Assembly (NCBI GenBank): GCA_052033915.1
Contig: JBPOJF010000021.1
Span: 1 to 55,865, forward strand
Direction: 5' to 3'
From: CALMZY01 sp052033915
Lineage (GTDB): Bacteria > Verrucomicrobiota > Kiritimatiellia > CAIQIC01 > JAGNIJ01
DNA length: 55,865 nt
Made by a program: the position numbers and the translations under genes. Positions 16,338 through 24,625 of the stretch are shown one piece after another. The notes below the pieces were generated by a model. The model was not told the origin of the DNA and did no database searches. It saw nothing but the letters and a program-made list of their open reading frames with translations. How positions within the stretch are numbered: position 1 is the first letter of the stretch; each line of letters opens with the position of its first letter.

Positions 16338-19300
16338 CTACGGCAGTCTCGCGCCGGTGCGGAAGAACATCTTCCCACCCACGGCGTTATTCGTCACAGT
16401 CAACGTGATCTCACCGCCATGGCCTGTCACGCTCAATCCGTAGCTCTGCCACGGCGTCGCGTAATCCATCAGATTTGTCTTCCAGTAGGCGTCGTAAACG
16501 CGCTCCGCGGATGACGGGCTCACGACCAGCGAAATCACCGACCTCGGCGCGCTCATCTCCACCCCCGCCTCCGGGAAGTACGAGCCCGCTTCCTGCGGAT
16601 CCGTCCCTCCCGCGTATTCCTCAATGTTCAGGAAGCCGTCCCCATCGAAATCGTTTGTCGCGATCCGTTGATCCAACGGAATATCCCCGTACAGATCCCA
16701 CCACGAGTTCGGAATCCCGTCGGTGAACTCTCCGGCCATGTACGTGAACGTGACATCATCGAACTTCAACGAGTTGTCGGCGTTGGTGGTCCACTGCGCA
16801 AACACCATCGGCACGGCAACCCGCAGGCTCGCGCTCGCACATTCGCCCGTCATGGAGTACAGCGTCCACACGTTGCCCGCCGGAATCATCGTCAGCGGCA
16901 TAACCGTATCGGCCTGGAGCTTGTCGGGATAGTCATTGCCGTACCATTCAATGCGCATCTCCGCATTCGTCAGGTCAAACCCGTTGTCGCGCCAAATCCA
17001 GACCGAGAATACGTACTTGCCGGGCGTAACCGCGACCGGTTGCTCAAAGGACGTTTGATAGGGGCCGGTATACCAGTCGTTGGTAATCCTCTCCCACCCT
17101 CTGAACGCCATGAGATTGCTGCCGGTATGTCCGCCCCACCCCTCAATACGAGAGAAATACTTGGACCACGAATACCAGTACGGCGTAGAGTCACCCGACT
17201 CGATATCGAAGCTCGGATTCCGGAGATTCGTGCTGAGCGCGACGAGGGTCATATCGTCGAACATAATGGACTTGGCCTCTGCATGAGTTGACAGACCCCA
17301 TTCACCGTCCACGCTGACCCGCACGTACTCAACGCCGGGCTGATTGCACGCCGCGGCGATGTACACCTCTTCCCATTGAAAGGTACGAGGAATGTCCAAG
17401 AGGCTCAGGATGTTCGTTTGCACCGAGGCGCCATCGCCCTTGAACCACTCCATGCGCATGTTGGCACTGGACACATTCGTCGCACCCGGCTCGATCCTTA
17501 CGTACGTGGTGAATTTCAGGACACCCCCGGTGGTCGCCACATCCTGATACACCCGAGCTTGGCCCGTAGTCCACCCATGGAAACCGAGCACGTAACGACT
17601 CGACGGGCCCCACCAGTCTTCCCGGTTGCAATTCCCCTCGTTGAACCAACCCGAATTATCCAAGGGACTCTCGAAGCCGGGGTTCTGAAGCGTCGTAGTC
17701 AGCGGCAGGAACTGCGCATCATCAAACATGATGGAGGCCGGCGAGCCCGATGTTTCGCCGTATTCCCCTTGAACCGAAAGCTGCACATACGCGACGTTGG
17801 TCGCGCGGCAATCGCCGATGACGGACGCCGCAAGCCAGTGGTCATTCGCCCTGGGAATGTCGAGGAGGGAACGCTCGTTCACCTGCAGGAGTTGGTCGTC
17901 CGCCGTGTACCATGCCATGCGCAGACTGAGCGACAGCAGGTTCGTCACGCCCGGCTTCATCTTCACATAGATCGAGAAGCTGTACATTCCGCCCGTCGTG
18001 GCGACGTTCTGGAAAATGCGCGCGCTACCCGCGTTCCAAGCTTGGAAGACAATCCCGTTACTGGGCGACCGATACCCCCATTTCGGGCGCTCCACACCGC
18101 CGACACCGACCCATCCCGAGTTGTCCAGCGTATCCGTATCCGGAGGATTGTTGAACCCGCCGTTTGTGAAGGCCGCCAGGATCGGGGCGTCGTAGTTGTC
18201 ATAGTAGTAATCGTGATTCGCGTACTCGGAGGCGAAAACCTGGCCCAGATGATTGGTCATCTGTCCATTCGCGCGCACGAGATACTTCACGTCCGTCGCA
18301 ATGATGCCGTTCGTGGACTGGAAGATGGGCGAGTAGTAAACGCGCACGATATTGTTCGTATAAAATGCGCCGGCCATGTTGGTGGGCTGCTGCACCGAGG
18401 CCTTGTACAGGTCAACCACCTGCGTCCCCTCGGCAGGCATTCCGTGGAAGGGCGAAGCCGACGACAGGGTCACGCTGCCAACCCGGGTCATGGCAACGAC
18501 TTTATCCACCCAGTTGCTGTCTTCCGGCTTCTTGTACGCCGTGCGGAGCAGGACGGCCGGGCCGTCACCGGCGGCCGTGTACTTGGCCAGGTTGGTTGCC
18601 GCCAATACGTAGAACGTGTTCGTGCGCGTTTTGTAGTTGACCTGGAGGAAAGCCCCCACGTTGGTTCCAGGGACGGCTTCCACGTCCGCCTGACCGCCTA
18701 CGGCGCAGTGATAAGCCCAGTTGGTCTGTATGCTGTACCCGTCGAACGGGCCGCGCATCCATCGCGCGTCATCAATGCGCATCGAATGGGCGCCGCTGTT
18801 CGAGGGGGCGTTCCACAGGGGTTGAATCACCGGCCGGATTTCATACAGGTTGCTGCTTGTGCAGGTCCCGCTGACAAAGTACTGGCGCCAGAAATTGTCG
18901 TCCTTCACCAGGAAATTGGTCACCGAATCCGCCTGGACCTTGTTGCTGCAGGTCGCGTCATACCATTCGATCCGGAGCTGCATATTGCTCAGGTTGAATG
19001 CACCTTCACGGGACATCCACACCGAGAAGCTGTACGTCCCTGTTCCGGAGTAGATCGGCTGGCTGATCTGGACGGTTGCGTAGGTAAGAGACGTACTCCA
19101 GCCGAACAAGGCGACGCCGTTGGTTCCCGAACGGGCGGCCCACGACGTCCGCTCACTCTCATAGTCCTCTTCCACTTCCGCCCATTGCGATCCGCGCCAC
19201 CGCCCCGCATTCCCGTTCCATAAGCCCAATTCGAAGCTCGGATTGCAGATATCCACCACGCTTCCCGTATACGTACCCGCATACAGAGAAGCGTCATCGA

Positions 19301-19784
19301 ACATCACGCTTTCCTTACCGATATTGGACCCGTTCCACGCCATGGAGATTATGGGCCTGATGGTGTCCGTCGCCGGATTGGTAAAAGTCGCCGTGACAAA
19401 CACCTCGTGCCAGAACCCGTCTCTCGGGAGCCCGAGATGGTTGGCGACCGCGGTTGTCTCAGACGGCACTCCGCCGTTATAGCCTTCCAGTTTCAGTTCC
19501 AAGGCTGACGGATTGAAGTTCCGCTCCATGAGGATAAAAATCGAAAAGGTATACACACCCGGACCCGGACAGGCCACGTCCTGCCGGCACCTGCCGTTGG
19601 CCGACGGATCCCAGCCCCAGAATGCACCGCCCTTGAATCCGCTACGCACGGACCAATCCGTAAGACCGCTCTTGTCCTCGAAAGTCCAACCAAGGCTTTC
19701 GAATCCGCCGTTGGTCAGCATGTTGGCCCAGCCGGAAGCCGTGACAACGAACAACAGAGCAATGATCACGCAACTTTTTTTCAT
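16338..19784 (-). CDS. Secreted modular protein with five lectin-like beta-sandwich repeats
   Basis: A signal peptide (MKKSCVIIALLFVVTASGWA) starts this 1148-residue protein. Five modules of 140-165 residues follow, at about 25-168, 180-343, 540-693, 701-850 and 855-1016. Each begins N(G/P)(G/S)F(E/D), has a central (F/H/A/R)GW and a VYTFSI-type strand, and ends (M/I/L)(F/I/K)(F/D)DD. This resembles carbohydrate-binding-module-like jelly rolls. Residues 345-535 form a different insert. Residues 1022-1064 hold a DGDGFLNIEEYAGGTDP calcium motif, and the last 75 residues (YWKTNLMD to FFRTGARLP) look like the tail seen on many verrucomicrobial exported proteins. Start 19784 has GGGAGGT seven bases upstream. 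Likely a surface polysaccharide binder; no catalytic motif is seen. Confidence 0.8.
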   Translation of the reverse strand: MKKSCVIIALLFVVTASGWANMLTNGGFESLGWTFEDKSGLTDWSVRSGFKGGAFWGWDPSANGRCRQDVACPGPGVYTFSIFILMERNFNPSALELKLEGYNGGVPSETTAVANHLGLPRDGFWHEVFVTATFTNPATDTIRPIISMAWNGSNIGKESVMFDDASLYAGTYTGSVVDICNPSFELGLWNGNAGRWRGSQWAEVEEDYESERTSWAARSGTNGVALFGWSTSLTYATVQISQPIYSGTGTYSFSVWMSREGAFNLSNMQLRIEWYDATCSNKVQADSVTNFLVKDDNFWRQYFVSGTCTSSNLYEIRPVIQPLWNAPSNSGAHSMRIDDARWMRGPFDGYSIQTNWAYHCAVGGQADVEAVPGTNVGAFLQVNYKTRTNTFYVLAATNLAKYTAAGDGPAVLLRTAYKKPEDSNWVDKVVAMTRVGSVTLSSASPFHGMPAEGTQVVDLYKASVQQPTNMAGAFYTNNIVRVYYSPIFQSTNGIIATDVKYLVRANGQMTNHLGQVFASEYANHDYYYDNYDAPILAAFTNGGFNNPPDTDTLDNSGWVGVGGVERPKWGYRSPSNGIVFQAWNAGSARIFQNVATTGGMYSFSIYVKMKPGVTNLLSLSLRMAWYTADDQLLQVNERSLLDIPRANDHWLAASVIGDCRATNVAYVQLSVQGEYGETSGSPASIMFDDAQFLPLTTTLQNPGFESPLDNSGWFNEGNCNREDWWGPSSRYVLGFHGWTTGQARVYQDVATTGGVLKFTTYVRIEPGATNVSSANMRMEWFKGDGASVQTNILSLLDIPRTFQWEEVYIAAACNQPGVEYVRVSVDGEWGLSTHAEAKSIMFDDMTLVALSTNLRNPSFDIESGDSTPYWYSWSKYFSRIEGWGGHTGSNLMAFRGWERITNDWYTGPYQTSFEQPVAVTPGKYVFSVWIWRDNGFDLTNAEMRIEWYGNDYPDKLQADTVMPLTMIPAGNVWTLYSMTGECASASLRVAVPMVFAQWTTNADNSLKFDDVTFTYMAGEFTDGIPNSWWDLYGDIPLDQRIATNDFDGDGFLNIEEYAGGTDPQEAGSYFPEAGVEMSAPRSVISLVVSPSSAERVYDAYWKTNLMDYATPWQSYGLSVTGHGGEITLTVTNNAVGGKMFFRTGARLP

Positions 19785-19860
19785 GGTGATGACCTCCCGT
19801 CGGCTACTTCGCAGTTCGACCTGTTTTCCTGATTTGAAATCGGTACCATGGACGCTCCAA

Positions 19861-19888
19861 AAATATAAGAATGCGGAACACTTGAGCA
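19861..19888 (-). promoter_or_regulatory. Promoter of the modular secreted protein
   Basis: On the minus strand TTGCTC (complement of 19883-19888) and TATATT (complement of 19861-19866) are separated by 16 bases. This leaves about 70 bases of 5' leader before the ATG at 19784. The -10 box matches five of six consensus bases; the -35 box matches half. Confidence 0.45.
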
Positions 19889-19950
19889 AGAACTAATCTG
19901 TGTTTATCGAGGATTTTTCCGTCCGAACACGCAGGTTTAGCGCTTAACGC

Positions 19951-20964
19951 TCAGGAACCAGTGGGGGTCAGCATCTCCATTGCCTGTGCGACCACCCGCT
20001 CGGCGGACAGACGGTTCATGCACGCGAGGTCCTTGCGCGCGCAGCGGTCGGAAAAACAAGGCCGGCAGTCCAGGTTCTCCGCCACCACCACGCGATGCCG
20101 CCCTCCGTACGGGCCGGTCCGCTTCGGATCGGTCGCGCCGAACACGGCGAGGACCGGCGTACCCGCCGCCGCGGCCATATGCATCGGACCCGAGTCCACC
20201 GTGATCGCAAGGTCCATCTCCTGCAACAGACCGCCGAGTTCCACGAGCGATGTTTTTCCGCACAGATTGACCACTCCATCCCCAATTCCTTCCGCAATCC
20301 TCGCGCAGACCGGAACATCGTCAGGGGCCCCCACAAGGAAAATCACGGCCCCTGCCCGCGCCCGGAGTTCGCGGGCCGCCTCGATGAACCGTTCCGGAGG
20401 CCAGTTCTTGGTCGGCCAGCGCGAGCAGGGAAGAAAGGCGATCCGGGGCGCGGGTTCCGTCCGCGGCGCTTTCGGAAACACCACGGGAAACACCGGCGGA
20501 TGGATTTCGCGGCCGAGGCACCGGACCCCGTCGAGGATCTCATCGACGGCATGTCGGTTCTTGTTCTTCGGTCCGGCCACCGCGGAATACAGCAGCCGCG
20601 AGCCTTCACGGGCAAACGAAGGCCCGATCGTTCGCGCGCCACGAGCCAGCCGCGCCACGAGCGCGCTCTTCAGAAGGCCCTGAAAATCGAGAACCAGATC
20701 GTATGTCTCACGGCGCAACTCGCGAACGAACGCCGGCAACTGCTTGAAAAAATCGCGGCGGGGAAAGGGGATCACCCGGGTTACATCCGGAAAGCACTTC
20801 ACAAGCTCGACGTAGGCCGGCTGTGTGACCCAGTCGACGGTCGCGCCCAGTTCCTGCTTGATGTTGCGCACGGCCGGAAGGGCGTGGAACAGATCGCCCA
20901 GCGAGCTGAGCTTGATGATGAGGATTCGTGGAGAAGATGGCGCCATATTCAGATGCACATGCAC
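19951..20964 (-). CDS. Glycosyltransferase family 9 (heptosyltransferase-like)
   Basis: A 337-residue GT-B protein of the ADP-heptose:LPS heptosyltransferase family. It starts with ILIIKLSSLGDLFHALPAV, has the acceptor-side VLDFQGLLKSALVARLA, and carries the C-terminal donor motif LAITVDSGPMHMAAAAGTPVLAVFGATDPKRTGPYG. A Cys-rich tail (CRPCFSDRCARKDLACM) is typical of the family. It acts at the inner face of the inner membrane in LPS core or surface-glycan assembly, implying a Gram-negative envelope. GTG 20964 is preferred because GGAGG lies nine bases before it; ATG 20946 would be too far. It follows the OTC gene by 54 bases. Confidence 0.85.
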   Translation of the reverse strand: MHVHLNMAPSSPRILIIKLSSLGDLFHALPAVRNIKQELGATVDWVTQPAYVELVKCFPDVTRVIPFPRRDFFKQLPAFVRELRRETYDLVLDFQGLLKSALVARLARGARTIGPSFAREGSRLLYSAVAGPKNKNRHAVDEILDGVRCLGREIHPPVFPVVFPKAPRTEPAPRIAFLPCSRWPTKNWPPERFIEAARELRARAGAVIFLVGAPDDVPVCARIAEGIGDGVVNLCGKTSLVELGGLLQEMDLAITVDSGPMHMAAAAGTPVLAVFGATDPKRTGPYGGRHRVVVAENLDCRPCFSDRCARKDLACMNRLSAERVVAQAMEMLTPTGS

Positions 20965-20969
20965 ACGAC

Positions 20970-21011
20970 TCGTCCTCCTCGCCCTCGGTCGCCGACGGCT
21001 TTCGAGGACGA
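20970..21011 (-). repeat. Hairpin repeat enclosing the GT9 ribosome binding site
   Basis: TCGTCCTC (20970-20977) pairs with GAGGACGA (21004-21011), with CTCGGTCGCCGACGG inside. The CTCGGTCGCCG core is shared with the hairpin at 11147-11192. It starts 7 bases after the ornithine carbamoyltransferase stop, and its distal arm contains the GGAGG that serves the GT9 gene. Confidence 0.6.
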
Positions 21012-21018
21012 TTCCAGA

Positions 21019-21960
21019 CTACTTTCGCCCGCTCTTCTCCATCAGCTTGATCATGACCGCCTTCTGGACATGCAGCCGGTTTTCGGCCTCGTCGAAAACA
21101 ACCGACTGCGGTCCGTCGATCACGTCGGCCGTCTGCTCGTACCCCCGAAGCGCGGGCAGGCAGTTCATAAAGAGGGCGTCCTTCGCGGCCTGCTTCATGA
21201 GTTTCGCGTTCACCTGGAACGGCGTGAAGATCCGCACCCGCTCGTTCAACTCGTGCGCGGGGATGTGATAGCTCATCCACGAATCGGTGTAGACCACGTC
21301 CGCGCCCTGGACCGCCTCGATCGGGTCGTGCGTGATCTTCACTTCCGTGCCGGCCTTCCTGCCGATCCGGACCGCCTCGCTGAAGACCTTCTTATGGGGC
21401 ATGAACTGGTCGCCCGCGGGACAGCCAATCCGGATATTCATCTCCATTTTCGTGCAGCCATACAGCAGGGAATGGGTAACGTTGTTGTTGCTGTCGCCGA
21501 GATAGGCCAGCGTCAGCCCCTTCAACCGCCCTTTCTTCTCCCGGATCGTCATCAGGTCCGCGAGAACCTGGCACGGGTGGGAGAAATTCGTCAGCGCGTT
21601 GATGACGGGCACCGTCGCGTACTTCGCCATCTCCTCGACCTTCGAATGCTCGAACAGCCGGGCCATAATCATGTCCACATACCGGCTGACCGTTTTCACG
21701 GTGTCCTCGACGCTCTCTTTGCCGGCGCCGAGGGGCGACGTGCTGGTGTCGTAGAAAATGGCGTGCCCGCCCATCTGGCTCATGCCCGTCTCGAACGAGA
21801 TCCGCGTCCGCAGGCTCGGTTTCTCGAAGATCATCATCAGGGACTTCCGCCGCATGGCGTTCAGGTAGTTCCCCGGGTTTTTCTTCGCATCGTCGCCGAG
21901 GGTGAGGACTTCCTCGATCAACGCCGAAGGCCAATCGCTTAATGAAATCAAGTGCAACAT
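21019..21960 (-). CDS. argF: Ornithine carbamoyltransferase (variant motifs)
   Basis: Transfers carbamoyl from carbamoyl phosphate to ornithine to give citrulline in arginine synthesis. It is 313 residues long, normal for OTC. The carbamoyl-phosphate motif is SLRTR (49-53; usually STRTR), followed by HPCQ (128-131) and the late RGYEQTADVIDGPQSVVFDEAENRLH typical of OTC. The ornithine-loop motif, usually DxWxSMG, reads DSWMSYHIP (226-234), and the HCLP motif reads NCLP (266-269). Specificity for ornithine is therefore probable but not certain; acetyl- or succinyl-ornithine and other carbamoyltransferases are alternatives. ATG 21960 has GAGG six bases upstream. It lies between pyrB and the GT9 gene. 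Confidence 0.82.
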   Translation of the reverse strand: MLHLISLSDWPSALIEEVLTLGDDAKKNPGNYLNAMRRKSLMMIFEKPSLRTRISFETGMSQMGGHAIFYDTSTSPLGAGKESVEDTVKTVSRYVDMIMARLFEHSKVEEMAKYATVPVINALTNFSHPCQVLADLMTIREKKGRLKGLTLAYLGDSNNNVTHSLLYGCTKMEMNIRIGCPAGDQFMPHKKVFSEAVRIGRKAGTEVKITHDPIEAVQGADVVYTDSWMSYHIPAHELNERVRIFTPFQVNAKLMKQAAKDALFMNCLPALRGYEQTADVIDGPQSVVFDEAENRLHVQKAVMIKLMEKSGRK

Positions 21961-22002
21961 AATTCGCCTCTCTCGCGAAACGCCTAATGTCCAAGCACGA
22001 AC

Positions 22003-22023
22003 GACGAATGTTCGTCATTCGTC
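22003..22023 (-). repeat. Hairpin one base after the pyrB stop
   Basis: GACGAATG (22003-22010) pairs with CATTCGTC (22016-22023) around a 5-base loop. An overlapping alternative pairs ACGAAC with GTTCGT. On the coding strand it starts one base after the pyrB TGA and precedes the OTC gene by about 40 bases. No T-run follows, so it resembles the other intergenic hairpins rather than a standard terminator. Confidence 0.6.
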
Positions 22024-22024
22024 A

Positions 22025-23116
22025 TCAACTCTCCAGGTCGTGGTAATACCGATCCACTTCACTTTCCCGCTCAAAAATCGTCAGGATCAGCGCGGCGCGG
22101 ATCCACATGCCGTTCCGCACCTGCCGCCAGTATACCGCGCGGGGGTCGGAGTCGACCGCCGGGTCGATTTCCTGGCGCCGCGGTAGCGGATGCATCAGCA
22201 CCGCCGTCTGCTTCAGCTTCTCCAGGTGCGCCGCGGTGAAGCAGAACCGGCTGGTGTTGATCGCCTGGCTCTCGTACGCCTTGTCCCACTCGTCCTGGAT
22301 GCGCGTCATGTAGATCGCGTCCACTTCCGGGATGATCCTGTCGAAGTCGCAGCAGACCTCGAATTCCATGCCCGCCCGGCGCAGAAGCTCCAGGATATCC
22401 GCGCCGATCTGCAACGGTTCCGGCGCGACGAAGTACTGCTTCACGCCGCGATACTGCGTCAGCAGCCACGCGAGCGAGCGCACCGTGCGGCCCCGCGCGA
22501 GATCGCCGACGTACGCGATCTTCTTCCCCTCGATCCCGCCGATCTTCTCGAAACTGCGCTGGAGCGTGTAGACATCCAGCAGGGCCTGCGTCGGGTGCTG
22601 GTCCTTGCCCGAACCGGCGTTGACCACCGGCACCGGCCGCTCCGTGTTCGACAGCAGCCACGCAATCCGCTCGGCAAACCCGCCGACCGAGTGCCGCATG
22701 ATGATCATGTCGAAGTACGAGCTGAACGTCCGCACGGAATCCTCGGGCGATTCGCCCTTCAGCTCGCTCGATGTCGTCGTGTCGCGCACCTCGGCCGGAT
22801 CCATGCCGAGAATCTGGCACGCCGCGTAGAATGAAAGGAACGTGCGGGTGGACGGCTGGGCGAAGTACAGCATCGCCCGCTTCTCGGACAGCAGGTCCTG
22901 GAGAAACAGCAGGCCGCCGCGCGTTTTCGCGATGCGGCGGATGCGGCTCGCCAGTTCGCAGAGCCGGTCGAGCGTGGGCCGGTCGAATTGCTGGGCGACC
23001 AGCGCATGGTACGGCCGCCCGTTGCGCAGAAAATAGGGGCCCTTTTCCCCGGTCTCCAGTTTCTGGAACGCCTCCCACGAAACGCTTTTTAGCGGATTGT
23101 CTCGATACATGGCCAC
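22025..23116 (-). CDS. pyrB: Aspartate carbamoyltransferase catalytic chain
   Basis: Condenses carbamoyl phosphate and aspartate in pyrimidine synthesis. The 363-residue chain carries the carbamoyl-phosphate motif QPSTRTFLSF (87-96), DTTTSSELKGESPEDSVRT with the active-site Lys region, KDQHPTQALLDVYT, VGDLARGRTVRSLAWLL and MHPLPRRQEI. It is about 50 residues longer than E. coli PyrB (310), with extra residues at both ends (N-terminal MAMYRDNPLK lead and a YWRQVRNGMW tail). GTG 23116 is favoured over ATG 23110 because AGGAGG lies about seven bases before the GTG. No pyrI regulatory subunit follows. Confidence 0.93.
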   Translation of the reverse strand: MAMYRDNPLKSVSWEAFQKLETGEKGPYFLRNGRPYHALVAQQFDRPTLDRLCELASRIRRIAKTRGGLLFLQDLLSEKRAMLYFAQPSTRTFLSFYAACQILGMDPAEVRDTTTSSELKGESPEDSVRTFSSYFDMIIMRHSVGGFAERIAWLLSNTERPVPVVNAGSGKDQHPTQALLDVYTLQRSFEKIGGIEGKKIAYVGDLARGRTVRSLAWLLTQYRGVKQYFVAPEPLQIGADILELLRRAGMEFEVCCDFDRIIPEVDAIYMTRIQDEWDKAYESQAINTSRFCFTAAHLEKLKQTAVLMHPLPRRQEIDPAVDSDPRAVYWRQVRNGMWIRAALILTIFERESEVDRYYHDLES

Positions 23117-23251
23117 GGCATGGCCCTCCTCACATTGGGGTGACCTTAACGCAAAACAGCAAGGGCTATCGAGAGGAAAATGGGAGGACGTTCGCGGGCG
23201 GAAACTCCGGAAACAGAAGGAGAGGAACGGGGAACAGGATGGAGAGGAACG

Positions 23252-23452
23252 CTACGACTTCTTGCCGCCGAACCGGATCATCCAATCTATCGCGGCGCGA
23301 TCCCAGCCGATGTCGTAGCCGGCCTTTTCGCTTTCGTAGTACTTATGAAGCAGAATCTCACGCTTCATGTCCTCCCACTGCCGGACAAGCCGCGTGGTCT
23401 TGACCCAGTCGGCGCCACACTCGCGAGATGGCCTTACATCGTCACTTCTCAT
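23252..23452 (-). CDS. Small acidic/aromatic protein, 66 residues, unknown
   Basis: The frame from ATG 23452 to the stop at 23252 encodes a helical protein with a strongly patterned centre: WVKTTRLVRQWEDMKREIL, HKYYESEKAGYD, then IGWDRAAIDWMIR. The ESEKAGYDIG...DW pattern recalls short conserved hypothetical proteins seen in PVC and other bacteria, but no named family can be given. A GTG at 23464 would add four residues. It is upstream of pyrB on the same strand with a 135-base gap, so it may have its own transcript. Confidence 0.55.
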   Translation of the reverse strand: MRSDDVRPSRECGADWVKTTRLVRQWEDMKREILLHKYYESEKAGYDIGWDRAAIDWMIRFGGKKS

Positions 23453-23464
23453 GCGACAACACAC

Positions 23465-23781
23465 CTCTGCTCGAGATTTGACACAAAACTAAAGAACATC
23501 GCATGACCGATCAACAGAAATCTCGGTACCGGTCCCTAAAATCTATATACAGCATTCGGCTCGACGGTGTCACCACAATAAAATGTGCTGGCGTTTATTC
23601 GATTCGGCAGATGACGCCTTTCAGGTATTCGCTGAACACATACGATCTCACGGGTGTGAACCGCCGGAAAAGCCGTTTTTGAGGCCGCCCAAGTCGCTCG
23701 CAGTCACGCAGTTAATCATAAACTCGTGAGCCATAAAGATTTAACTTGAAACAGCCGGCTTGAAACGTGAGAATTACGGCC
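23465..23781. other. AT-richer gap upstream of HPr
   Basis: About 315 bases with lower GC than its surroundings and no credible reading frame. It holds the divergent start regions of the 66-residue gene (leftward) and HPr (rightward). No convincing RNA structure or consensus promoter pair was found. Confidence 0.4.
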
Positions 23782-24123
23782 ATGGTTGAACTTCCAGCTA
23801 CTGTAAGCAACTCCGCCGGCATCCACTGTCGGCCATCGGCCATCATTATCAAGGAAGTGATGCATTATCCGGGCTCGATCCGCGTGACGGCGAACTCGCG
23901 CGAGTCCGACCTGCGGTCGGTGATGAGCCTGCTGGCGCTCGGACTGCACCAGGGATCTGTTCTCTCGATTCGCGTTTCCGGTCCGGACGAGCTGGCGATG
24001 TGCAAGAAACTGGTTGACCTGTTCCAGACTCACTTTGATTTTCCCCCGCGCACCGAGCGCGAATCGTCGGTCTCCCTCGAAGCGCTCGGGACATCCGCGA
24101 CCCCGCCCCAATCCCCCAGTTGA
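23782..24123 (+). CDS. HPr-family phosphocarrier protein
   Basis: HPr passes phosphate from enzyme I to sugar PTS permeases, or serves only as a regulator where permeases are missing. The conserved phospho-histidine site is present as NSAGIHCRPSAIIIK, and the second segment RSVMSLLALGL carries the Ser corresponding to the HPr-kinase site. The 113-residue protein is about 25 residues longer than standard HPr owing to a C-terminal tail (FPPRTERESS to PPQSPS). ATG 23782 is used; GTG 23767 is possible. No PTS enzyme or HPr kinase is nearby, so the role here is open: PTS transport or a PTS-Ntr-like regulatory branch. Confidence 0.85.
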   Translation: MVELPATVSNSAGIHCRPSAIIIKEVMHYPGSIRVTANSRESDLRSVMSLLALGLHQGSVLSIRVSGPDELAMCKKLVDLFQTHFDFPPRTERESSVSLEALGTSATPPQSPS

Positions 24124-24128
24124 GCTTT

Positions 24129-24157
24129 TTGAACATTCCACTTTCCTTCTGTAAACT
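24129..24157 (+). promoter_or_regulatory. Promoter of the response regulator gene
   Basis: TTGAAC (24129-24134) and TAAACT (24152-24157) are separated by exactly 17 bases. Each matches four of six consensus positions. The inferred start of transcription is near 24164, leaving a short leader before ATG 24181, which has no Shine-Dalgarno. Confidence 0.45.
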
Positions 24158-24180
24158 CTTTGGGTAGTGTTATTGTCGTT

Positions 24181-24552
24181 ATGGCAAGAATTCTTCTTGT
24201 GGATGATGAAGAGTCCGTGCTTCGCACCGTGGGCATGCTGTTCCGCAGCGAAGGACACGAAGTGGTTCCCATTCGCGAGGGCCAGAAGGCCATCGACATG
24301 ATCAAGTCGGAGGAGCCGTTTGATCTTCTCCTGGCCGACATCCGCATGGAACCGGTGGACGGCATGCAGGTCATCAAGATGGCCCACGAGTTGCGTCCAA
24401 CCATGCCGATCGTCGTGATCTCGGCCTATTGTTCCGAGAAAACGGTCCGCCAGGCCATTTCCCTCGGTTGTTGCGCGTACGTGAAGAAACCCTTCAAGAC
24501 CGAGGAAGTTCTGGAAGCGGCCCGCAAAGCGCTCACCCCGGCAAATCCGTAA
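24181..24552 (+). CDS. Single-domain response regulator (CheY-like receiver)
   Basis: A 123-residue receiver domain with nothing after it. It shows the acidic pair in LLVDDEESVL, the phospho-Asp in DLLLADIRMEPVDG (about residue 53), the Ser/Thr switch in VVISAYCSEKTV and the Lys in YVKKPFKTEEV. With no output domain it must act by protein-protein contact, as a phosphorelay intermediate or CheY-like protein. No histidine kinase is in the window. The run GCCAYVKKPF is the usual alpha4-beta5 face. The start is ATG 24181 (MARILLVDDE). Confidence 0.93.
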   Translation: MARILLVDDEESVLRTVGMLFRSEGHEVVPIREGQKAIDMIKSEEPFDLLLADIRMEPVDGMQVIKMAHELRPTMPIVVISAYCSEKTVRQAISLGCCAYVKKPFKTEEVLEAARKALTPANP

Positions 24553-24593
24553 CCCTCCCGGCCCGAAGGCGCCACGGCTTTTCTTAATAAGGC

Positions 24594-24621
24594 TTGCACG
24601 CGTTTTCAGGGAATGTAATCT
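24594..24621 (+). promoter_or_regulatory. Possible promoter of the hisI-trpEG leader
   Basis: TTGCAC (24594-24599) and TAATCT (24616-24621) are separated by 16 bases just upstream of the structured leader. The -10 match is fair and the -35 match weak. Transcription from here would include both leader hairpins and the terminator. Confidence 0.35.
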
Positions 24622-24625
24622 GTCC

